A stretch of 51,152 bases of DNA from Ruminococcus sp. (GCA_024697545.1 JAILFN010000082.1:1-51152), one strand, 5' to 3'; positions 39,419 through 48,712 are shown, counted from the stretch's first letter. The notes: generated by a model not told the origin, from the sequence alone. Program-made: numbers and translations.

Positions 39419-41062
39419 TCAGTAATACATTACAACGGGCGTGTTGAAGGCAACATTGTCATAGATATACTTTGCGTCATCGTATGTCATGTTGATGCAG
39501 CCGTGCGAGCCGTTGTACTTATAGATGTCTCCGCCGAAAGCGCCGCGCCATGTAGAATCATGCATACCGATGCCTACGATGGCGATGCGGTTCCAGTAGT
39601 TGCAGGTGGTATCCCAGCTTTCGCCGTCGGCATTTCTGTCCTTCATGCGGTAGTTGGTATCCTTCTGCCATACCTTATACACACCCGGGAGAGTAGTTCT
39701 CGCGGCAGAGGTGGTCTGACCCGAAACAACGTAGCCGTGGCGCTTTTTCTTGCCGTTTTTATAGTACCACCACTGCTGATTGGTAAGATCGACCTCGATG
39801 TAGGTCTTGCCGATATCGCTCTTTTCGGAGCGGTCGGAAGCGAGACCGACGAACTCAAAGTTTCCTTCGTGCCAGTAAAGCGGCTTTACGTTCTTCTTGG
39901 TCTTGCCGTTCTTCACCATCTTGACAAGCTCTTCGGTGCAAGCCTCCTGATCCAGCCACCAGCCGTACTTTGCGTCGTCACTGGTTGGAACGGTGATCTT
40001 GCCCTGTATGGTAGCCTTGAACTTGCGCTTTTTATTATAGGTATCGTACTTCTCTGCAAGGCTTTCGATGTATTTTTCGCAGGCATCCTCGTCAACGGTA
40101 TAGCTGCCGTCGCGTCTTACATGGATAAGCTTGCAGAGAGCCTTGCCTGTCAGCTTTTCCTTGGTATAGTCAAAGTTATAGCAGATCTTGACCTTGAACA
40201 TCTTATTGAGCGTTTCAAGCTTTGCGGAGAAGTAATCCGCGTTCTTCTCGGGGGGGATATATGCGCCCGAATCAACGCCCTTTACCTCATACTCGGAATT
40301 GCTCAGAGACTTGTGTACAAATGTACGCATAGTATCAATATCGAATACGTCGCCCTGTACCTCGTTCTGAATATAGTAGCCGTCATCGTTCACCTTTATG
40401 ACTGCGTCCTTATTTTCCTCACTGCCCCAGTCTGCGCTGTCGATCTGCTCATCGAGCTTTTCGCTGTTGTAAGAAGAAACATCGGTGAAGCTGTAATCGG
40501 TCTTTTTGAAGTAGGAAGCGAACCAGCTCTTGCGGTCGATATCATCGAAGATCTTTTTGAGCTCTTTATCGGAGCTGTATTCGTAATCAATGGCATCGAG
40601 GGGGATCTCTACCGCTTCTTCATTGGGGCGAATGATCTTCATAGTCTTGGGCACTTCATCGTGCTTGAAGAGGGTCAGAGCGGTCTCAAACTTTAGCCCG
40701 CTGACGTTCTCGCCGTTAACGAAGGTATTCGCGGTGAATTTATCCTTATAATAATCAAGCCCGACATAATAACCCAGAGCGCAGGCGCCTGCCAGCAAGA
40801 GCAGGAACACGAGCATATAAAGCGGGGCGCGGGAATTCTTTTTGCGTCTTTTTACCGCCGCTGCCGAACCCCCCGAGCTTCTTCTCTGCGGTGCGGCAGC
40901 GGACGAGCTTCCCGAAGGTCTTCTGCCCGCCGACGACTGAGGCGGACGCTGCGGAGGACGTCTTGTTGCCGAGCCCGAGGGCGCAGTACGCCTTGCGGTG
41001 TTTCCGAAGCTGACATCAGGCTTGTTTGAGGACGTTCTTTTCGGATTACTAGCATTTGCCAT
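39419..41062 (-). CDS. L,D-transpeptidase (YkuD) with peptidoglycan-binding domains
   Basis: A 547-residue membrane-anchored enzyme. A Ser/Arg/Pro-rich cytosolic part (1-75), one membrane helix (LYMLVFLLLLAGACALGYYVG) and two peptidoglycan-binding-4-type domains lead to a YkuD domain. Its catalytic residues are intact: His501 in GIGMHDST and Ser-His-Gly-Cys522 in NGSHGCINM. It forms 3-3 cross-links in peptidoglycan or anchors proteins to it. The domain order equals that of the gene at 31313-33124, so both come from duplication. The start ATG 41062 is chosen over one nine codons upstream. The ribosome site GAAAGGAAAG is somewhat far (12 bases), so the start is uncertain. Confidence 0.9.
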   Translation of the reverse strand: MANASNPKRTSSNKPDVSFGNTARRTAPSGSATRRPPQRPPQSSAGRRPSGSSSAAAPQRRSSGGSAAAVKRRKKNSRAPLYMLVFLLLLAGACALGYYVGLDYYKDKFTANTFVNGENVSGLKFETALTLFKHDEVPKTMKIIRPNEEAVEIPLDAIDYEYSSDKELKKIFDDIDRKSWFASYFKKTDYSFTDVSSYNSEKLDEQIDSADWGSEENKDAVIKVNDDGYYIQNEVQGDVFDIDTMRTFVHKSLSNSEYEVKGVDSGAYIPPEKNADYFSAKLETLNKMFKVKICYNFDYTKEKLTGKALCKLIHVRRDGSYTVDEDACEKYIESLAEKYDTYNKKRKFKATIQGKITVPTSDDAKYGWWLDQEACTEELVKMVKNGKTKKNVKPLYWHEGNFEFVGLASDRSEKSDIGKTYIEVDLTNQQWWYYKNGKKKRHGYVVSGQTTSAARTTLPGVYKVWQKDTNYRMKDRNADGESWDTTCNYWNRIAIVGIGMHDSTWRGAFGGDIYKYNGSHGCINMTYDDAKYIYDNVAFNTPVVMYY

Positions 41063-41220
41063 TTTTCTAAGCACTTTCCTTTCGATCATTCACTCTATCT
41101 ATATATAATATATTATTAGCAATATATCACGCATTATCAAAACTCTGTTTCTGCACAATGTCACATCGTATATTATAACACATACTTCGACAAATTTCAA
41201 GAGGGTGAGACAGATTTTTT

Positions 41221-41282
41221 TAAATTGTAACAGCTGTGTAAAAAAACGCCGTTTTACGCCCAAAGTGTAATAAATTGTAACA
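41221..41282 (+). repeat. 12-bp direct repeat upstream of the cytidylate-kinase-like gene
   Basis: TAAATTGTAACA occurs at 41221-41232 and again at 41271-41282, exactly 50 bases apart. The second copy ends nine bases before the -35 box, so it may bind a regulator. Confidence 0.5.
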
Positions 41283-41291
41283 AAAATGTAA

Positions 41292-41320
41292 TTGAATTAT
41301 TGCGCGCATAGTATTATAAT
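41292..41320 (+). promoter_or_regulatory. promoter of the cytidylate-kinase-like gene
   Basis: TTGAAT (41292-41297), 17-bp spacer, TATAAT (41315-41320). The 317-base gap 41063-41379 otherwise holds the direct repeat and AT-rich sequence likely carrying the L,D-transpeptidase promoter, which I cannot place firmly. Confidence 0.65.
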
Positions 41321-41379
41321 TATATTAGCAATTGTGATAATTTCGTGAAATCATCATTAATGGAAGGAGAAGATCATAA

Positions 41380-41979
41380 ATGGCAAAGATCAAAGCAGTT
41401 ACCATAGAAAGACAGTATTGCAGCGGAGGACGTGAGATCGGCAAGCTTGCAGCGGAAAAACTCGGTATCGAATGCTACGACCGCAAGCTCGCGGGTATGA
41501 CAGCCGACAAGCTGGGCGTTCCCGTAGAGGAGATAGTGAAATATGAAGAGACGCTTATGAATCCTCTTCTCTCTCCGGTATCCTTCAAGAGCGGGATAGA
41601 TCACAAGAAAAACATGAGCGAGCTTGTATTTGAGGCGCAGGCTGAGATCATCACGAAGCTTGCAAAGCAGGGTCCATGCATAATCGTCGGCAGGTGCGCC
41701 GATTACATATTAAAGCACAACGTTCCCACCCTTTCGGTATTTGTATACGCAAGCCCGCAGAGCCGTATGCAGCACGCTGCCGACTTCCACGACATTCCCT
41801 ATGAGGATATAAAGTCCGTTCTGAAAAAGATGGACAAAAAGCGTGCCGACTACTACCGTCTGAACACCCAGAAGGAATGGGATTCGATGTACGGCTACGA
41901 CGTATGTATCAACAGCGGCAAGGTATCCATAGAAGCTGCCGCCGAGATGATAGCCCACGCCGTCAATTCAAGCTGCTGA
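41380..41979 (+). CDS. cytidylate-kinase-like P-loop protein
   Basis: A 199-residue protein of the cytidylate kinase-2 family. The start KIKAVTIERQYCSGGREIGKLAAEKLGIECYDRKL corresponds to the nucleotide-binding loop of that family, where SGGREIG replaces the classical GxxGxGK. IIVGRCADYIL is the second conserved block, and a helical lid with KKMDKKRADYYRLNTQKEWDSMYGYDVCINSG follows. Members are common in Clostridia and their substrate is not established, since they usually lack a textbook Walker A. GGAGAAG precedes the ATG. It is monocistronic. Confidence 0.82.
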   Translation: MAKIKAVTIERQYCSGGREIGKLAAEKLGIECYDRKLAGMTADKLGVPVEEIVKYEETLMNPLLSPVSFKSGIDHKKNMSELVFEAQAEIITKLAKQGPCIIVGRCADYILKHNVPTLSVFVYASPQSRMQHAADFHDIPYEDIKSVLKKMDKKRADYYRLNTQKEWDSMYGYDVCINSGKVSIEAAAEMIAHAVNSSC

Positions 41980-42003
41980 CGCAGGCTGACAAAAAACATA
42001 TTA

Positions 42004-42045
42004 AGACCGACGATACTCTTTATGGTATCGCCGGTCTTTTTACAT
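42004..42045 (+). terminator. terminator of the cytidylate-kinase-like gene
   Basis: AGACCG-CGATAC / GTATCG-CGGTCT stem with one mismatch, followed by TTTTTAC. Confidence 0.75.
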
Positions 42046-42060
42046 CACCGTCTTCGGCTG

Positions 42061-42096
42061 AAAAAAACTGCTGCACTTTAAATGCAGCAGTTTTTT
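42061..42096. terminator. terminator of typA, bidirectional
   Basis: AAAAAACTGCTGCA / TGCAGCAGTTTTTT perfect stem. It ends the minus-strand typA transcript six bases after its stop. Confidence 0.85.
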
Positions 42097-42101
42097 GTAT
42101 A

Positions 42102-43919
42102 TTACATCTTTGCGCGTTCCTTCATTCTGAGGGAATTGGAAAGAGTTCTCTTGCGGATACGCATACTCTTGGGGGTGACTTCGAGCAGCTCGTCGTCGGC
42201 TAAGAACTCGAGGCAGTCCTCAAGGCTCATGATGCGGGGCGGGATAAGGCGCAGCGCGTCATCAGAACCGCTTGCACGGGTGTTGGTCAGGTGCTTCTTC
42301 TTGCATACGTTTACTACCATGTCGTCAGCCTTCGGGTTCGCGCCTACTACCATGCCCTCGTATACGGGAGTGCCCGCGCCGATGAACAGCTCACCGCGCT
42401 CCTGTGCATTGTACAGACCGTAGGTAACGGCATCGCCTGTCTCGAATGCGATGAGCGAGCCTACGCTGCGGCGTTCTATATCGCCCTTGTGCGGCTGATA
42501 GCTGTGGAAGACGCTGGACATGATGCCCTCGCCCTTGGTATCGGTGAGGAACTCGGAACGATAGCCGAAAAGTCCGCGCGAAGGGATAAGGAACTCTATC
42601 CTCATGCGGGAGCCCACGGGGGTCATCTGCTGGAGCTCGCCCTTGCGGGAGCCGAGCTTTTCCATTACAGACCCGACACAGTTCTCGGGAACGTCGATAA
42701 CAAGACGCTCGATAGGCTCACAGAGCTTACCGTCTATCTCCTTATAAAGCACGCGGGGTGTGGAAACTGCAAGCTCGTAGCCCTCGCGGCGCATATTCTC
42801 AATGAGTATCGAAAGGTGCATCTCACCTCTGCCCGCAACGCGGAAGCTGTCTGTAGTCTCAGTCTCGTTCACGCGGAGGGAAACGTCTTTGAGCAGCTCC
42901 CTGAACAGACGGTCTCTGAGCTGACGTGATGTAACGAACTTGCCCTCACGACCCGCGAAGGGAGAATCGTTTACCGAGAAGGTCATCTCAACGGTAGGCT
43001 CGGAGATCTTAACGAACGGCAGCGGCTCAAAATGACCGTAAGCGCAGATGGTATCGCCGATGGTGATGTTCTCAAGACCGCTGATACATACGATATCGCC
43101 CGCCTTTGCACTTTCGCAGGGAACGCGGTTGAGTCCCTCGATCTGATATATGGTAACGATCTTTCCGCGATATTCCTTCTTGGTATTGTGGAAGTCACCG
43201 ACAGAAACTTCCTGATTCACCTTGATCTCGCCGCGCTCAACACGACCGATGGCAATGCGGCCGACGTACTCATTGTAGTCGATGGAGGAAACGAGGTACT
43301 GCATCTCGCCGTCAGCCTCTACCTCGGGAGCGGGGATATAGCTGAGTATCTCATCGAGCAGCGGGATAAGATTCTCGCCCAGCTCGTTGGGGTCCATGCT
43401 CGCGGTGCCGTCTCTGCCCGAGCAGTAGAGTATCGGGCTGTCAAGCTGTTCGTCGGAAGCATCGAGATCCATAAGAAGCTCGAGCACTTCATCGCCGACT
43501 TCGTTAAGACGAGCATCGGGACGGTCGATCTTGTTTACAACTACGATGATCTTGTGACCCAGTTCGAGAGCCTTCTGGAGCACGAAACGGGTCTGCGGCA
43601 TAGGACCTTCGGCAGCGTCCACCAGCAGGATAACGCCGTTTACCATCTTCAGGACACGTTCCACCTCGCCGCCGAAATCAGCGTGTCCCGGGGTGTCGAT
43701 GATGTTGATCTTAACGTCCTTATAAAAGATAGAAGTGTTCTTCGCAAGGATAGTGATACCGCGCTCACGCTCGATATCGTTCGAGTCCATGACTCTTTCC
43801 TCAACAGCCTGATTCTCTCTGAAAGTGCCCGACTGTTTGAGCATCTCATCTACGAGGGTGGTCTTGCCGTGGTCAACGTGCGCGATGATGGCAACATTTC
43901 TAAGGTCTTCTCTAATCAT
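42102..43919 (-). CDS. typA: translational GTPase TypA/BipA
   Basis: A 605-residue ribosome-binding GTPase. G-domain motifs: [13 protein letters not shown] (G1), RERGITI (G2), IDTPGHADF (G3), [10 protein letters not shown] (G4) and YCSGRDG (G5 region). They are followed by an EF-Tu-like domain 2, EF-G-like domains ([25 protein letters not shown]) and the TypA-specific C-terminus ([21 protein letters not shown], THxxRASG-like [15 protein letters not shown]). It assists 50S assembly and stress adaptation. AGGGAAG lies seven bases before the ATG. Confidence 0.97.
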   Translation of the reverse strand: MIREDLRNVAIIAHVDHGKTTLVDEMLKQSGTFRENQAVEERVMDSNDIERERGITILAKNTSIFYKDVKINIIDTPGHADFGGEVERVLKMVNGVILLVDAAEGPMPQTRFVLQKALELGHKIIVVVNKIDRPDARLNEVGDEVLELLMDLDASDEQLDSPILYCSGRDGTASMDPNELGENLIPLLDEILSYIPAPEVEADGEMQYLVSSIDYNEYVGRIAIGRVERGEIKVNQEVSVGDFHNTKKEYRGKIVTIYQIEGLNRVPCESAKAGDIVCISGLENITIGDTICAYGHFEPLPFVKISEPTVEMTFSVNDSPFAGREGKFVTSRQLRDRLFRELLKDVSLRVNETETTDSFRVAGRGEMHLSILIENMRREGYELAVSTPRVLYKEIDGKLCEPIERLVIDVPENCVGSVMEKLGSRKGELQQMTPVGSRMRIEFLIPSRGLFGYRSEFLTDTKGEGIMSSVFHSYQPHKGDIERRSVGSLIAFETGDAVTYGLYNAQERGELFIGAGTPVYEGMVVGANPKADDMVVNVCKKKHLTNTRASGSDDALRLIPPRIMSLEDCLEFLADDELLEVTPKSMRIRKRTLSNSLRMKERAKM

Positions 43920-43984
43920 TCAAATACTTCCCTTCATTTTTCGTCATACTTTACCTTAAATTTTCTAACATTTTGCTTTTACCT

Positions 43985-44020
43985 TAAAATTCCCGACGAC
44001 CGCCGTAAAGCGGTGTCGGG
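43985..44020 (-). terminator. terminator of the first zinc-ribbon protein gene
   Basis: CCCGAC-CCGC / GCGG-GTCGGG interrupted stem followed by AATTTTAAGG on the minus strand, 12 bases beyond the stop. Confidence 0.6.
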
Positions 44021-44031
44021 AAAATTGATGC

Positions 44032-45135
44032 TTACTCCTCTCCCTCAGCGGGCGCTTCGGAGCTGTCCATACTGTCGTCGGGCTCGCTGCTGCTGTCATC
44101 GGGGAATACAAGTCCGCCGCCATCCGAAGAATCGTCCTCAGCGGGAACTGATTCAGTCGGTTCGGTATCGGTAGGCTGAGTCTCCGAAGGTGTGGTATCG
44201 GGCGGCTCGGTCTGTGTGGGAGTCGTTGTAGACGGTGTTGTGGTTTCAGGTATCACCTGCTCGGGCATCGAAGTCGTAGCAGTTGTCTCTTCAACGCTCG
44301 ATGAATCGGGCTGAGGTACCGAATCGGGGATAACGGCTTCGGGGAGAGAGTCCTCGGTGTCGCTTACCGTCTCATCGGAATCGGAAACATGATCCGAATC
44401 GAGATCCGACTCTCCGGGGATAGTCGCGGGAACGTAGTTTGTATACGCCCTCGATACATTATATTTCTTGTTAAATCCCGAAAGGTTCGACTTTGAATTA
44501 ATGACCACGACCACGAGGAACACCAGCAGAAGAACTATCACCGTAAGCGCTATAACGAGCGTCTTGCGGAACTTCATCTCAGTTCCCGGTCCGATATCGG
44601 GAGCCGAGTTATCAACATCGCCGTCCTCGGTATAAACAAAGTCTTCGGAAAGATCTTCCTTGAAAGACTCTTCTAACGAGGGTTTGAAACCGCCGTTATC
44701 CGACCTTGTCTCGGACGTGGCGAAGCTGAAATCTACGGGCTTTTCGGCTGCGGTGCGGACGCCTTCGTGATAGTTGCCGTCCTCGTCATAGTAGCCGGGG
44801 AAGAAATTTCCGTCCTTATCGTAGTAATTGCCGTCCTTATCGTAGTAGCCGCCTTCGGTGTCGTAGTAGTTGCCTTCGGCATCGAAATGTCCGCCGCTTG
44901 CGTCGTAGTAGTTGCCATCTTCATCATAGTACCCGCCGTTTTCATCATACTCGACGGGATCGCTGTTATAATACTCCCCGTTGCCCTCACCGAAGCTGCG
45001 GTTGTAGGCAGATCGCAGGGATCTTTCTCCTTCCAGTTCATTCGGCGATGCAAAAAACAGTGTTCCGCAGAACTTGCAGGTAATAGCGTCTGCGGGTATC
45101 TGTTTGCCGCACTGGGGACATATCCTTGTCTCCAT
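44032..45135 (-). CDS. zinc-ribbon single-pass membrane protein with Tyr/Asp/Gly repeats
   Basis: A 367-residue protein, ATG after GGAGGAG. Residues 1-25 form a zinc ribbon (CPQCG and CKFCG: Cys6, 9, 20, 23). Residues ~63-123 are eight to nine copies of a ~7-residue repeat of the form YYDxDGN / YYDxxGG. An acidic region, one membrane helix (~190-212, LVIALTVIVLLLVFLVVVVI) and a long outer Ser/Thr/Pro/Asp-rich tail (~220-367) follow. The tail probably lies outside and resembles wall-spanning linkers. The function is unknown. It shares ribbon spacing and architecture with the upstream gene at 45251-46378. Confidence 0.8.
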   Translation of the reverse strand: METRICPQCGKQIPADAITCKFCGTLFFASPNELEGERSLRSAYNRSFGEGNGEYYNSDPVEYDENGGYYDEDGNYYDASGGHFDAEGNYYDTEGGYYDKDGNYYDKDGNFFPGYYDEDGNYHEGVRTAAEKPVDFSFATSETRSDNGGFKPSLEESFKEDLSEDFVYTEDGDVDNSAPDIGPGTEMKFRKTLVIALTVIVLLLVFLVVVVINSKSNLSGFNKKYNVSRAYTNYVPATIPGESDLDSDHVSDSDETVSDTEDSLPEAVIPDSVPQPDSSSVEETTATTSMPEQVIPETTTPSTTTPTQTEPPDTTPSETQPTDTEPTESVPAEDDSSDGGGLVFPDDSSSEPDDSMDSSEAPAEGEE

Positions 45136-45250
45136 AATCTCCTCCGTTTAGAATATCTATTTTTAGTAAAATATATCGACTATCATTTACAACAAATACC
45201 GTACAAAGACGCGCGTGCGGCAATGTGCGGTATTATGTCTTATTCGGTAA

Positions 45251-46378
45251 TTATGCAGCAGATACGGCACCTGTGTAAAGGTCAACGGTGTAAAGACCTG
45301 CGGGGTTGCCGTTCTCATCGTAATACTGGAATGTCATGGAGGTGTTCTCCTCACCGTAAGCGTAAGCATAGGTGCCGTTCATTCCGTTGCTTGCGAAGTA
45401 ATTCTCAATGATATCGAAAGCCTCGTCCCAGGTGTAGTACTGACCTGCGGGGCCGTCGTTGACCTCGCTCTCGTCGGCGCTGCTCTCTGCGGTGCTGTCA
45501 GCTGCACTGTCGGCAGCGGAATCATCGGCGGTGCTGTCGGAAGCAGTGTCGGTGGAGCTGTCAGCGGTGCTGTCGGCTGCGCTGTCCTCGGGTACGACTA
45601 CCATGCTGTCGGGGGTAACAACAGGATCTGCAAGACCGCTGTTGGAAGTCTCCTCGGGGCTTTCGGAAGCGGTATCATCGGTCACCTGCGGAACATACTC
45701 TGTCTCAACGGGAGCAGTCTCGGAGGGCTGGGTATCTGAAGTGGGTGCGGGTGTCTGAGCAGTCACCTGAGACTGCTTGGCGTTCTCATCACTGAAACCG
45801 AAAAGCTTAAAGCCCACTACGATAGCCGCGATGATTATCAGCAGGATACCGAGTGTTACGATTATCGTTATAATAAAGGTACGCTTGGGGTCGTAATCGG
45901 ATACGGGGGGGATATCGTCAGCCATCATATCGCGGGCTGCGGAACGATAGCGCTGCTGAGGTGCAGGCTGTTCGTACTCCTCCTCGTAAGCATCGGCATA
46001 GCCTTCCGACTGCTCGTCGTATGTATACTCGCCGTTGTCGTAGCCGTCGTCCTCGTAAGCATACTGCTCATCGGCGTACTGCTCATCATAAGCTTCCTCG
46101 GCAGGCTCCTGATACTCCTCGTAAGCAGCTTCGTCAGCTTCATCAGCGGGCTGCTCGTCAGCGTAATCGTTTTCGTTATCATGCAGAGCCTTTCTGAGCT
46201 CGTCCTTGCTGTAAACGATTGTTTTATCTTCATCGGCAGCAGCGGGGGCGGGGGTGTTATCCTTCTCGTCACCGATATCCTTGCCGTTTTCATCTATAAG
46301 AAGTCTGTGGCAGAACTTGCAGATTATCGCCTCATTAGAGATCTCTTTTCTGCAGAACGGACAGGTTTTCATACTCAT
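45251..46378 (-). CDS. zinc-ribbon single-pass membrane protein with C-terminal PepSY-like segment
   Basis: A 375-residue protein starting at ATG 46378 (AAAGGA ten bases upstream). The zinc ribbon CPFCR / CKFCH has Cys6, 9, 20, 23, the same spacing as its neighbour. A strongly acidic Tyr/Glu-rich cytosolic stretch (~75-165, EEYQEPAEEAYDEQYADEQY type) precedes the membrane helix FIITIIVTLGILLIIIAAIVV. An outer Thr/Pro then Asp/Ala/Ser-rich linker with DSAADSTADSS repeats comes next. The C-terminal ~65 residues (YTWDEAFDIIENYF...FQYYDENGNPAGLYTVDLYTGAV) look like a small folded domain of the PepSY type. It lies 115 bases upstream of the other gene, in the same direction. Confidence 0.8.
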   Translation of the reverse strand: MSMKTCPFCRKEISNEAIICKFCHRLLIDENGKDIGDEKDNTPAPAAADEDKTIVYSKDELRKALHDNENDYADEQPADEADEAAYEEYQEPAEEAYDEQYADEQYAYEDDGYDNGEYTYDEQSEGYADAYEEEYEQPAPQQRYRSAARDMMADDIPPVSDYDPKRTFIITIIVTLGILLIIIAAIVVGFKLFGFSDENAKQSQVTAQTPAPTSDTQPSETAPVETEYVPQVTDDTASESPEETSNSGLADPVVTPDSMVVVPEDSAADSTADSSTDTASDSTADDSAADSAADSTAESSADESEVNDGPAGQYYTWDEAFDIIENYFASNGMNGTYAYAYGEENTSMTFQYYDENGNPAGLYTVDLYTGAVSAA

Positions 46379-46631
46379 GGTCGATCGTTCCTTTCTAATG
46401 TCCGCGCCGAAATGGCACAGCATTCCATCATATTTTTAATTATTCCTTTACCATGATACCACATTTCCGATCAAATTGCAACCTGTAAATACAAAAATCA
46501 TCATTTTATCACTGAAATAACAATTATCGACAACGAAATTTAGTCATAAAATACGAACGGCAGCAAAACCATTGTTGAAAGCTGCGATGTCACGCAGATC
46601 TTTCGGGCTTGCTGCCTGCGTCTTTTGTTTT

Positions 46632-47156
46632 TCAGAGCAGTATCTCGGTAAAAACGCCGTCCTCCCACATGAGGGCACGGTGAGGAGAGCCGTTTTTAGG
46701 GATGGACACAGAGCCGGGATTAATGCAGCGCACTTCCCTGCCGTCCGCCGAACGTACCTCGTCCATCGGGACGTGAGTGTGACCGTAGAGGAATATATCG
46801 CCGTCGGCGAGCGGCGGCAGGCTGTCGGGGTGCCAGAGGTGTCCGTGTGTCGCAAAGACGCGCTGTCCGAAGTCGCATATCCATGCGCTGTCACTCAAGA
46901 CCGAAAAGCTCAGCACCATCTGATCCACCTCAGCCTCACAGTTTCCGCGCACGCAGATTATCCTGTCCGCAAGAGGGTCAAGCATGGCGATGACCTGCTT
47001 CGGAGCGTAGCCGTCGGGAAGGTCGTTGCGGGGACCGTGATAGAGGATATCTCCCAGCAGTATCAGGCGGTCGGCGTGAAGCTCCTCGAACCGCGCGAGG
47101 AGCCTTTCGCACCAGTGAGCAGAGCCGTGGATATCGGAAGCAATGATATAACGCAT
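46632..47156 (-). CDS. yfcE: YfcE-family metallophosphodiesterase
   Basis: A 174-residue calcineurin-like phosphoesterase with all metal motifs: ASDIHGS (D-x-H), LLGDIL (GD), VRGNCEAEVD (GNCE, variant of GNHD/E), FATHGHLW and YGHTHVP. YfcE enzymes hydrolyse phosphodiesters, with cyclic nucleotides suggested for some members. The ATG overlaps the preceding stop by one base (TGATG), so translation is coupled to the PIN-like protein. It is last in a three-gene minus-strand operon. The 253 bases beyond it hold nothing I can define. Confidence 0.9.
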   Translation of the reverse strand: MRYIIASDIHGSAHWCERLLARFEELHADRLILLGDILYHGPRNDLPDGYAPKQVIAMLDPLADRIICVRGNCEAEVDQMVLSFSVLSDSAWICDFGQRVFATHGHLWHPDSLPPLADGDIFLYGHTHVPMDEVRSADGREVRCINPGSVSIPKNGSPHRALMWEDGVFTEILL

Positions 47157-48658
47157 CAGACATTCACCTCCGCCCCCAGCAAAACGCGCAGCTCGGCGAG
47201 TTCCTTCTTTATTTTATTGTATACGGCGGTGCCGCGTTTTTTGCCGAAGCCCTTAATCAGCGACAGGTAGAGCGAATGTACGCTGTCGTTTTCGACAACG
47301 CAGGTGCGAAGCTTGTCGTACTCCTTATCGGCAACGATCTCATCGGACAGCTCGTGCAGGCGCTTGTCTCCGTCTGAAAGCTCGGGTTCGGCAATTTTTT
47401 TCGGGGCTGCCTTTTCGGGCTTGTTTTCGGGAGCTGCCTTTGCAGGCTCGGTCTTTTGCGGCTCCGCAGCTTTTGCCTGCTTGCCTGCGGGCTGTTTTTT
47501 GGGCTTTGCGGCATCGGAAATAAAGCCTAAAAACTCGGGCTTTACGAGCTTATAAAGCTCACGGCCGCGCTCCTGCCCGAAGCGCTGCATCAGATTGATA
47601 TACAACTGCTGAGCGGTGGCGGAGCAGTTGAACTGTGCCACAACGCCCGAAAATTCGTCGCCGTCGGCAACGCTGTCGAGAATCGTGTGGAGCTTTTTCT
47701 TCTCGGTCGGAGTGACCTTTTTCAGCTGAGCCTGCTGAGTGGGTGCGGGAGTTTCGGGCTTGGCGGGCTTCTTTTCGGGAACAGTCTCTGGCTCGGGCTC
47801 CGGCTTTGCGGGCTTACTGTCGGCATATGCCTCCCTGAGCTTAAAGAAATCGCCCTTAATGTGCGTATATATATAGGTAGTGCGCTCGTTGTTGAGCTTT
47901 TTCATCAGCTCGTTGTGAAGGTCGATCTTCGCGTTGGTCGTTCGCAGAAGCGATATGAGCAGTTCCCTTTCTTCTCCGCTGATATCGGGGACGAGCGCCG
48001 ATATCGGGTCATCGGAAGCGCGGGGGACGATCTCCACCACCTTGCCCGACAGCACTTCGGTATATATATCGTCGGGGGAAATGATATGCGGGATATCGGA
48101 GATATCATCATGGATATCGCTCCTGTTTGCCGATATGATATCGGGAAGCTCATCAACGGGGGCTGCGGATATCTCTTCTTTGATATCAGGCTTGATATCG
48201 GGGATATCGAATTTGATATCACTTATATCATCGGGGCGTATCTCGGGCTGCTCCGCGGGCTTCTGATTACACTTGACATAATGCAGCGCAGAGGATATAT
48301 TCACCGTGCGAAAAACTTTGCATTCGGGGGAATCGGGGAAGGTGTTTTCCCAGAAATCATGCAGCTTATCGAAGCCCTTATCGCCGCTTATCACGAACAC
48401 ATGGGTGTTATTCCCCTTTGCCACGATATAGCCGAGCAGCGTGGAAAGCTGGAAATCAAGGGCGTTTTTGCCGCCGACCCTTACCTTCATATACTCAACA
48501 TTCGCTTTGGCTTTCATAACAAGGCAGTGCATCTCAAAGCTTATGGTGTCGGAGTTTTCGCTGTAGAATATTATTACATTATCGTCCTCTTCGAGCCTGT
48601 CGATACCGACCAGACCCTTTGATTTCACATTCTCAAAATCAACAAGATATGTTCTCAT
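47156..48658 (-). CDS. PIN-like (NYN-type) domain protein with three C-terminal helical repeats
   Basis: A 500-residue protein, ATG after AAAGGAAA. Residues 1-130 form a PIN-like nuclease fold with the acidic residues Asp7/Glu9 (LVDFENV), Asp68 (NALDFQL) and Asp93/Asp97 (SGDKGFD). Residues ~142-200 are dominated by Asp-Ile dipeptides. Three related helical repeats follow at ~228-278, 317-380 and 428-490, separated by Pro/Lys/Ala-rich linkers. Each ends in a pattern LxxxLxxxFxxxRxxxxYxxIKxEF. The PIN part should cleave RNA. The repeats may bind RNA or partners. It sits between an SGNH hydrolase and YfcE. Confidence 0.82.
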   Translation of the reverse strand: MRTYLVDFENVKSKGLVGIDRLEEDDNVIIFYSENSDTISFEMHCLVMKAKANVEYMKVRVGGKNALDFQLSTLLGYIVAKGNNTHVFVISGDKGFDKLHDFWENTFPDSPECKVFRTVNISSALHYVKCNQKPAEQPEIRPDDISDIKFDIPDIKPDIKEEISAAPVDELPDIISANRSDIHDDISDIPHIISPDDIYTEVLSGKVVEIVPRASDDPISALVPDISGEERELLISLLRTTNAKIDLHNELMKKLNNERTTYIYTHIKGDFFKLREAYADSKPAKPEPEPETVPEKKPAKPETPAPTQQAQLKKVTPTEKKKLHTILDSVADGDEFSGVVAQFNCSATAQQLYINLMQRFGQERGRELYKLVKPEFLGFISDAAKPKKQPAGKQAKAAEPQKTEPAKAAPENKPEKAAPKKIAEPELSDGDKRLHELSDEIVADKEYDKLRTCVVENDSVHSLYLSLIKGFGKKRGTAVYNKIKKELAELRVLLGAEVNV

Positions 48659-48691
48659 ATATATATTTCCTTTCGATATATCATTATATAC

Positions 48692-48712
48692 TGATATCCA
48701 TATCAGATATCA
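48692..48712. repeat. inverted repeat between the SGNH and PIN genes
   Basis: TGATATC at 48692-48698 and GATATCA at 48706-48712 with a seven-base spacer, overlapping the SGNH stop codon. It is part of a local excess of GATATC. Confidence 0.4.

Noticed and set aside
39503-40696. 397-codon plus-strand open frame
   Set aside because: Antisense shadow of the L,D-transpeptidase gene.
43032-44174. 380-codon plus-strand open frame
   Set aside because: Antisense of typA, which has every GTPase motif.
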